64,000 nucleotides of DNA, taken from NCBI RefSeq assembly GCF_020080835.1, contig NC_058158.1, positions 7,750,001-7,814,000 of the forward strand, given 5' to 3'. This DNA comes from Cotesia glomerata (Eukaryota; Arthropoda; Insecta; Hymenoptera; Braconidae). The notes under the pieces were generated by a model that saw only the letters and a program-made list of their open reading frames with translations, made no database searches and was not told the origin of the DNA. Made by a program: the position numbers and the translations under genes. Positions 56,230-64,000 of the stretch are shown here, piece by piece. Each line of letters opens with the position of its first letter. Position 1 is the first letter of the stretch.

Positions 56230-59200
56230 ACACAGTTGTGCAAGTACAATAGTAATACATACACTGACAACTTCATGTAAAGCTCCAGTATTTTCTCATC
56301 TCCTTCTTCGAATATAGTCTCGTCTTCAATCTAGTGGGTTGTCTGGAACAATATGACCTCGGCCCGGAATACGGTGCGAACCCGAGTACGATACAGTATC
56401 CGAGAAGTTTCTGCCGTACATTTCCGTAAAGTTTATGAACCCACATCTATTTGTATATCTGTATATATATTTTGCATAGTAACTAGATCTACACATACAT
56501 AGACAGATAAGAAGGTGAGACGAGAGACAACTCTAAATGCATGTACGAGTATTACGATGAAGATGAACAGGAGAATTTAGACAATACGCGAAGAAAGTTT
56601 ATGCAGCAAAGACCCGCTAATTATCTATCACTCCAAGAGCTGGCAACTCCTGTACGGATTTAATTGAGTGCCATTTAACGTTTCACCATGCAGCAGCCTT
56701 ACTTCATACTACCTGTTCTTCTTCACCTATTTTCCATTTAGTTATATCATCTACAAAGAGCTAAAGAAGATTTATAAATCTGTTGGGGTAGAGTTATTAT
56801 TATCATTATATATATATATTATATAAAACTCTCCAAGCTCATCCATAAGTTCAACAGCCATGAAATTCACCAAAAACTTTATCTCCAAGCTCAATTCAGT
56901 TTTCAAAGCACTCTCCACTCACACGAACAAACAGCCTCACACAGACAGACAAAAAAGAGGGCTCGAGAGAGCGTGCGAGCTGTGGTGAGGGTTTTATCCG
57001 ATTCTCTCCTCATCGTTTCTGCATAAATCACCGCAAACCCGTGTTCTCATTTAAACGTGAAAATTTTCTCGCGCGTTTCTAGTTATACAGTGATTCACCG
57101 GGTATTGTATAACCTGATGGGGTGAGTGTCGGTGGCACTGATGGTGGTTTGCAGAGAGCATATAGGGTTGAGGTGTCAGATATATTATATATATTATATA
57201 GCAGCTTGTATCTGAAAGATCCTCGCTACCTCGAGTATTCGGTTCCAGAAGTCGGGAACTAAAGCCCTTTGCCCTGGGCTAGCTGTAACGCCTCAGATAA
57301 TTTACGATGGGTCCAGAACTGAGTAGAGAGATAGAGACGGAATTAAATATACATATGAAATAGGTGTGTCAATGAAAAGGAAAAGGAGTCGAGAGAGACC
57401 GGAGTCAGGAGAGTTATACCAAAGAGTGTGAAACAGTAACAGTCTGTTTCCGCAGTGAAATATAATTCCCTCCACATTCACGGTTGGATAATCCTCGTTC
57501 ACTTTACATGAAAACTTATTACGGCTCTGTACAGAAGTAGAAACAGCACCCATTCAGTCTACTCCGCTTGCACCCAACAGCAGCACACTCTACTCAGTGC
57601 CATTGTTATAATACGCCCGCGTGTTATACTTTAGCAACGTGTAGCCATGACAAGAGCAATTACATTTTTAAATTATGTTACACGATATTAAGCCCTTTCT
57701 TTCTTTCTTTATGCCGTTTCTTTTCATTTTATTTTTATTATTTTCAGCTCTTTCTTTCATTTCTTTATAGTTTTTGCTCCGGTTTTCTACCTTCCCAGAG
57801 CCACGGTCGCCGGGGCCAGCCCAAGCTTGTCCAACGTCGGACAGACATTCTCCATTTTTCTCATTTCCATCAACTCTATTCTTTATTTTTCAATTCCTTC
57901 CTTCTATACTGCTGCGCTGTTGCTGCATTTTTACTCAGCTCTATATTATTCAACTTTTTTTTTTTACTTTATGTTATTTCTAACAAAACGAAAAAATAAA
58001 ATACATATATATTCCAGAATATCTGAATTCCTTGACACTGTTAAATTACACCGTCGCTCATCATTAATTCATACCAGAGACCGACATTTAATTATTTAGA
58101 ATGAAATGTCATAGCTTTGTAAGTATAAATTTTTTAAATTAACGCTCAGATGAAAAGCAATAACAGAAAAATTTTATTATTCTCATTTTATATCCTTGGC
58201 AACTTCTAAAGAACAATCGTCAGTTTTTTTCCCATTTCATACAAATTACATTTCATCCGCATTACTTCATTATTTACTTTGATGTTTCTGTAAAATATTA
58301 AAGCACCGAATGAAAACACTTCACTCAATTTAATGAAATTACACCAGACGTATTTAAGCAGTGAATGGAATATTAAATAAAATTAAATGTTTGATAAACA
58401 TATTTGTGTACAAAAATACAAATAATAAAAAAAGGAAAATCATGATAACAAAGTTTAGTATATTTATAGTCGTATTAAGCTCAACAGCAATAAATCCTCA
58501 GAAAGTTGTTCATTTATTTTGGTATTTCCTCGTCGACCTATTCAATTTGTGGGCGTTTCGTGCTTTCATCCTATTCTATTCAACCCTTCTCTCTTCTTTT
58601 CCTTATTTAGAGTAGTACAGCGTAGCATAAGGCAAACTTGTGTGTAGTAGTAGTGCCATTACATATTACAGAGGGTAAGTGTTCTATACCAGGATAAATG
58701 AATGGACGGTTGTGGCTTACGCCGGTAGACATTGGATACATAGTACACACAAGGACTCACAATGGCTCTTAAGCAAGGACGGCCTGTGCTTTAAAATGAA
58801 GAAGTGAAGGATACGGAGCAGTCGTTTGAGCGTAAAACGCGTATAGTAGTGAGACGGTGGAACGATGCTACGTACAAATGGCAATGCCAATCCGAGTCTC
58901 TATCTCTACTCATACTTATACGTACACACTCAGTGACATTTGAGTGAGCGAGACGGCTAAACAGAACATATATAACACAGCAGTTCAAATTCTCGCGCGA
59001 TTCTGAAGGAATACAAGTAAAGAGAAAGCAGACAGAGACAAAGACACAAACGTCGAGACGACGACGAGAACTACCGACCAACGTCGACGAGCATTGTGTC
59101 GCGACAAAGTCCTCGACGATCAATAGGCAAATCCTTTATCCTTTATATATTATTCTCTCACCCAGAATTTTAACTCGTTCATCTACTGAAAATTCCTTTC

Positions 59201-59378
59201 ATCAGAGGTCTACAATTCCTTTGCCTTGCCAGTAACTCCTTTATCTTTGTACCCTTCTTTCTCTTATCTTTACTTCAATTTTCGCTCTTATTGTACTAGA
59301 TTGTGTTGTTTGATTTTTTTGTTTTATAATTTAATTAACTCAACTAAAATATTTTTCCACCACAAATAATTATACCTA

Positions 59379-60193
59379 CACTGATAGAAGGATTTAGTAC
59401 GGAGTACTAAACTGATTTAGTAAAAAAATTTTTATTCATTTATTTGGGAGAAACAAATATTTTGTACTCATTAATATTATTTGTTACAGTTTAATAAATG
59501 ATTTTTTTGTATGAACAAAGCCTTATTACATGGAAATAAATATTTATTTCTACCAAATAATATTTAGTAACAGGTACTAAATATTTATTTGGCAAGTATT
59601 GTCGGTAGATGGCTATGCTTTAATTCCAATGTTTATGTGATACATAACCTATTCACTGACTTAGATTATTTTATTCACCTCGATTTTGGGAAATTTATCA
59701 AACCTTTAGAAGCACACATACTCCCATTAAATGTCTTCTACTTATGTCTTTTCTCAGTGGAGTTTAGTTTACATTTTTCAATTTGTCTATTATTGATATG
59801 TTAAAAACTTAATTTTAAATTTTATCAATGTCTCAAACAAAAAAATATAATTTAATGAGATTCTTTTCTTTATAATACCTTATATTTTTACTTAAAATTA
59901 TTTATTTTAATTATTTTTATTTATTTTAAGTTAAAAAGTTAGGTTACACGCTAAAATTAGTTAAAAAATTAATTTTTTTGATTGGTATCAACGTTTATTG
60001 GTATAAACGATTTATTGAGTAGCAATAAATAATTTTTCAAATACTACTAAATATTTATTTGGTGGAACTAAATGGGCTTTAATAAATGATTTAGTACCTA
60101 TTACTAAATATTTGGTAATGAAAGGTTTGTTACTGCATCATTTAGTATCTGTTACTAAATCTTATTAAATAGAACAAGATTCTTCTATCATTG
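59379..60193. mobile_element. MITE, TIR CACTGATAGAAGGATTTA family, long copy
   Basis: An 815-base element. The left end is CACTGATAGAAGGATTTAG; the right end, reverse-complemented, is CAATGATAGAAGAATC. A TA dinucleotide abuts both ends (59377-59378 and 60194-60195), the target-site duplication expected of Tc1/mariner-type insertions. The outer portions hold many copies of ATTTAGTA/TACTAAAT-type motifs in inverted order (for example gtaacaggtactaaatattt on the left and aatatttagt on the reversed right arm). The middle is AT-rich with a 71-codon frame that has no transposase motif. It is non-autonomous and shares termini with 8405-8675. Confidence 0.82.
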
Positions 60194-60195
60194 TA

Positions 60196-62179
60196 AAGAA
60201 TTATTTTTATCGCTTAAATGTCTTCTGTCGACGGTGGATTAACCCAGGATGTGTTTTCGCTCATGTTATTTTGGTAAAAGTGAGTAACGTTGAGGAAACA
60301 CTAATAATAACAGGAGAGAATAGCGTTGAGTGTATAACATAAACCACTTGCTCTTGCGCCACTTTAACCAACTCACCGCTACGTGTTTTTAGGCACATGT
60401 GTTTGTGTACATATCCTCAACTCTACATAGACAACATACCTTAATACACATGTGTGTACGTATGTATACATCGAGTAAGTAAGTGAGTGAGTGAAGCATG
60501 TAGTATGCGCGTGTAAATAACCCGCGCGTCGGCTAAATTCTCGTGGCACACCAAAGTCGAGGTCAAACGCCTTGGTTATGCACGTCTATGCACTTGTACG
60601 GCTGTACATTGTGAGTTTATGTTCTCTGTACTCGGTACTGATGCTTCAACTCCGCTCGTGTCCCCTTACCTTCTCTTCTCTGCACATACACACTCACTCA
60701 CACACACACATACTCGCCGAAACCTACAACTTGGTCAGTACAGGCCAGGGCAGTAAGTAAGTGTGGATATGTGATGAGAAATAGATAGAATGACCATCGC
60801 GACCACATAACAAGAGAAGTTACCCACGATCTCTGTCGTACGGAGCATATGTAACATAGGGGGATACCTACATGTTTATTTTATCATGTCGGTCTGTATG
60901 TTTTTGTTATTATATGTATGAGTATGAGTATGAGTATGAGAAGCTTGAATTTGCCGGTGAATAAAGGGTAGAGGACGATGAATTACTCGCCAGGAGAGAG
61001 TGGGTGGGCATCCTACATGCGAATTGCTGTTTTCAGTGCCAGTGTATGAGTAATAATTTGGGGACTGTTGATTTTCCGAGTGAAGCTTCGTTAGAAATAT
61101 GGTAAATTTAAAAGTTATTGTTATACTGTATACTCACTATAAAATATAATACTAGATAGCAGAGAGCAGAGCTGAGCTCCGGGAATTCCCAGGCGAATTC
61201 AATGTATTTCCAAATGTAAATTTAAATTTAAAATGGATTAAACAATCATATTGTCATTCATTTAAATTCAATTTAATTCCCATAGCGTATCACTATTTAT
61301 CTACAAGCAACAAATCTAGTTTTATTAATATAAATAAATAAATAAATGTCTATAGATATAAATGCAAATACATACACTAGTGATATTATTGATGTTGATT
61401 TAACAAAATAAACCGACAATGTAATATTCAGTTATATATTCTGTTGAGGAAAATTTATATTTGTACAAGGATTGAAAAAGCTATATTGCATACTATTTTT
61501 ATGAATTTTTTTTAGCTATCGCGAAAAAATGTATATGTGTATATATTTATGTGTGGTATAAATACAATGTAGTGAAAACTGCTGACAGTGTATACTGTTA
61601 GGTATATATTATATCTGAGAAATATTTCAATATATACGCTTTTCGCATATTCGACTAGTCCATTGTGCCCGGGGAATATCCTCGATTCACCTTCTATTTC
61701 GTGCTTCTGCTTCTTCTAGCTTCTCCTTCTTTTTCTATTCTATTTCATATTATACACTGTACTCATATATACAATATCCTACATCCTACATCCTATATTC
61801 TATATATGGATAGAAAAAGAATTTCCGCTTATTCTCGCATCTTTTATACTTTACTACTGTGGTTGAACAGTCCCGGCTCTTATCGGTTTCTTACGGGTAA
61901 ATATACACACAGCCACACATATATCACGAATAACATTACGGGCAATGTGAATAAAAATCCATTCTCCGTATACGCTATGTCTCCTACTATACGTATCATA
62001 CATATATATTTGAATTCGTAAATACTTGTAACAGTGGTCGCATTTGGGTCTCGGAAAAATAGGTTTCCTTCATTCAATTTTTATCACTTGTAATAGCTTT
62101 CGACCATTTTTTCTTGGTGTCAATTCGATATCTTCATCCATATTTTCCAAACTGAAATGTTTCTTCATAAATCAATCAT
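60196..62179 (+). other. Intronic sequence with no supportable gene
   Basis: Contains CA-rich and GTGT-type patches (60410-60480, 60680-60715), a TATGAG hexamer repeat and AT-rich DNA. A GCA|GTAAGT donor-like site occurs at about 60753-60758 without a supportable exon before it. Confidence 0.45.
60917..60940. repeat. TATGAG hexamer repeat, 4 units
   Basis: Four perfect tandem TATGAG units. Confidence 0.9.
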
Positions 62180-62338
62180 CCAAGTGGATCGTTTATCTGA
62201 TAAACCCCATAAGTCATATTTTTTTTCGAAATCGGGTTTATTGCATTTTTCGATTCTTTGAATTTCCCCTCACTTATACCAGCACCAAAAAATATTAAAT
62301 CCATGTTGAAGACCTAACCAATCGGTCGATATAAATCT

Positions 62339-62392
62339 CGTTTAGTTGAGAAACCCCATAAGTCAGTGACTTATGGGGTTTTTCGAATAAAC
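62339..62392. repeat. Head-to-head terminus pair forming a hairpin of about 26 bp
   Basis: CGTTTAGTTGAG...AAGTCA (62339-62365), one G, then TGACTT...AATAAAC (62367-62392). Two copies of the element terminus joined by their inner ends inside the composite transposon. Confidence 0.85.
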
Positions 62393-62469
62393 ATTCAATT
62401 TCAAAACTCCAAAAATAAATTTTTTTCTGTTTTTTTTTTTTTTTTTTAAAAACTTTTAAGTAGAAAAAT

Positions 62470-62890
62470 TCAGTTCAATGCAAAATACTTAAATTTTAAT
62501 AATTTTCACAGAGTGGGTTTATAAAAATTAAATTAAATTATTGTTTTATTGTTTGATATGATTTCACTGACTATAATTTTAAAATGATTGATTATTAGAT
62601 AATTAGAAACTACATTTACTGTTAAATACTTGAATTTCAATGAGTTTTACAATATTCGCTTGATAAATTAAAATGAAAAATATGTTATTTTATTGTTGAC
62701 TCTGATTTAAATTCTGAATTTAATGATAACCAAATAAAAATATATTATATTTACTGTTAAATACTTTGATTTCAATAATTTTTTCAATTTTAATATTATA
62801 AAGTTAGATTGTGATAAATTAAAATGTTGTTTTATTGTTGACTCTCAGTTCACTAATTTGAAATTAAAAATAGATGATTTATAATAATTT
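62470..62890. repeat. Degenerate tandem repeat, three units of about 138 bases
   Basis: The motif AAATACTT followed by TTTCAAT-type sequence recurs at 62483, 62624 and 62759 (spacing 141 and 135 bases). Each is followed by a TTTTATTGTT segment. The array lies wholly inside the composite transposon. Confidence 0.6.
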
Positions 62891-63230
62891 TCGTTAATTT
62901 TGGTTCCAACACATATTTTGTACTTTATTTTATAAATATAATGAATGATTGACGGACAAAATTTAATAAATTAATGATTTTATTACTATTTTGTTCGTTT
63001 ATTTGAGAAACCCCATAAGTCAATCAACTTAAAATTATTATTATGAATAGTAGTAATTAACAATTAAATTTTTTCATGCTCGAATATTTTTTCGGGATAC
63101 TAACATTATTATTATTCATCATTGGTTCATGATGTTAATGCAAACTTAACCGAGAAAAATGTTTTTTGCTTCGCCTGAAAAATTTAGTATTTTTGACTTA
63201 TGGGGTTTCTCAAATAAACGATCCAAGTAG

Positions 63231-64000
63231 TCTAATTAAATATTAAAAAAAAAATTGATGTAAAAAATAAAAAAAGGTGATTAGAGGTTTAAAATGAATA
63301 AATGAATCACTGGTGCATCGTAACTGTCGTAACTTGAGAGTACCAATAGCGAAATAAAGGAATTAGTTGGAAACACCAGGGAGAGATAGAGAGTGAGCTA
63401 GCTGGTCGAGTGGCAATCGAATTATCGAACACGCCTGGAAACAGTGTGTGTGGTGTCGCCCGGGTTCCCGGGATAGTGGTGTTGAGGGTTGAGGGCTGAG
63501 GGTTGAGGCCAGAGGATAGACCGACCAGCAGAGATAGCAGTAGAATTGAGTCGAGCACCAGCGGTGCGGGTGACGTTCCTGCGGTATTGGACTCCTATAT
63601 ACACACAATATAGTTGGTATAGAGAGTATTGTAAAGCACATTTCTCCATCAGACTGTTGTCTATATATATATATTGACGTCTTCTACTCCCTTTGGGCAT
63701 CTGCTACTGCTACTGCCACTGTTACTATACAATACACATGTATTCTGTCCGTCGTTGTCCATTCGATTCTCTGCAACCCATTGGCAATTGCCACCGCTGG
63801 ACTTTATTGGCAGGTACGGATGTGCATGTCGATGTGTACACCCGCAAATGTGTGTTTATGCTTTCGTAGGTGGCTAAGCAATGTGTAGTTTCCCAAATAG
63901 TAAGCTGTCTCTGTGTTGGTAGAGAGGCTTGTATACCATCGTGTTTGTTGAGGATGAAATGTCCTCTTGTCTATCGGCTATATATTAAATACTATAGTCC
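63231..64000 (+). other. Intronic sequence at the window end, no supportable gene
   Basis: Contains a GGGTTGAG repeat, a CCCGGGTTCCCGGG palindrome (about 63459-63472) and overlapping minus-strand frames of about 90 codons that arise from one GC-richer stretch. A weak acceptor-donor fusion, GGCAG|GTACGG, is at about 63809-63818. No exon was recognised. Confidence 0.45.
63480..63510. repeat. GGGTTGAG octamer repeat
   Basis: About four imperfect tandem units (gttgagggttgagggctgag, then ggttgagg). Confidence 0.8.

Larger units (their letters stand above)
48646..59376 (+). other. Downstream intron of the MBD gene, no supportable gene
   Basis: Begins at the GTAAGT donor. It contains AT-rich DNA, ATTC and CGACGT simple patches (49362-49378, 49738-49766), GAA and TTA arrays, and a GC-richer stretch at 55100-55680. 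The open frame 49118-49348 starts with ATG and has a balanced composition but no domain I recognise. I searched for the cysteine/histidine-containing segment expected after the MBD in this family and did not see it, so the next exon is probably beyond the window. Confidence 0.5.
62188..63222. mobile_element. Composite inverted-repeat element, TIR ATCGTTTATTTGAGAAACCC family
   Basis: A 1035-base element bounded by inverted termini of about 29 bases. The left end (62188-62216) and right end (63194-63222) share the core AACCCCATAAGTCA. The flanks are CCAAGTGG (62180-62187) and CCAAGTAG (63223-63230), a 7-of-8 match that looks like an 8-bp target-site duplication as made by hAT- or P-type transposases. 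Three further copies of the terminus lie inside: a back-to-back pair forming a hairpin (62339-62392, one-base spacer) and a forward copy at 62996-63022. There is no transposase frame. It is probably a MITE with nested or duplicated termini. Confidence 0.82.

Noticed and set aside
1..64000. CRISPR arrays, rRNA, tRNA or bacterial operons
   Set aside because: No spaced identical repeats, no tRNA B-box-like GGTTCGAATCC, no rRNA-like segments; the content is that of eukaryotic intron sequence.

Overview
The window looks like a piece of an insect chromosome, most plausibly from a hymenopteran. It is AT-rich, full of microsatellites and homopolymer runs, contains CpG-dense patches and inverted-repeat transposons, and has almost no coding sequence. 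The species assignment is inference: the only protein evidence is one 124-base exon, and no prokaryotic-style gene, operon, rRNA or tRNA was seen.

The one coding element I can support is an internal exon at 48522-48645 on the + strand. It encodes the C-terminal half of a methyl-CpG-binding-domain fold of the MBD5/MBD6 type (Drosophila six-banded, sba), with the diagnostic TCKCGLECPL and VFNFDP segments, and it is bounded by a good acceptor and a consensus donor (AAG|GTAAGT). On this reading nearly the whole window is intron of one very long gene: at least 48.5 kb upstream of the exon (phase 2 intron) and at least 15.3 kb downstream (phase 0 intron). I looked for the exon with the N-terminal half of the domain (a GW[KR]R-like motif) upstream and for the next exon downstream and found neither, so they probably lie outside the window.

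Layout: 1-48521 is intronic, with a foldback MITE (8405-8675), a candidate recursive-splice site (14067-14074), long AT, AC, poly-A and poly-T tracts, two compact hairpins near 28.2 and 29.0 kb, a CpG-dense island at 31.2-31.6 kb, and strong but apparently unused acceptor-like sites at 45.76 and 48.41 kb. 48522-48645 is the MBD exon. 48646-64000 is the next intron, with a GC-rich patch (55.1-55.7 kb), a second member of the MITE family (59379-60193), and a different composite inverted-repeat element (62188-63222) with a near-perfect 8-bp target-site duplication.

The many open frames of 60-180 codons are not convincing genes. They mostly start at non-ATG codons, overlap other open frames on both strands, are low in complexity (poly-pyrimidine or repeat derived), and show no recognisable domain. 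I did not find a clearly new multi-gene system. The points most worth following are the possible recursive splicing of the giant intron and the two inverted-repeat transposon families.
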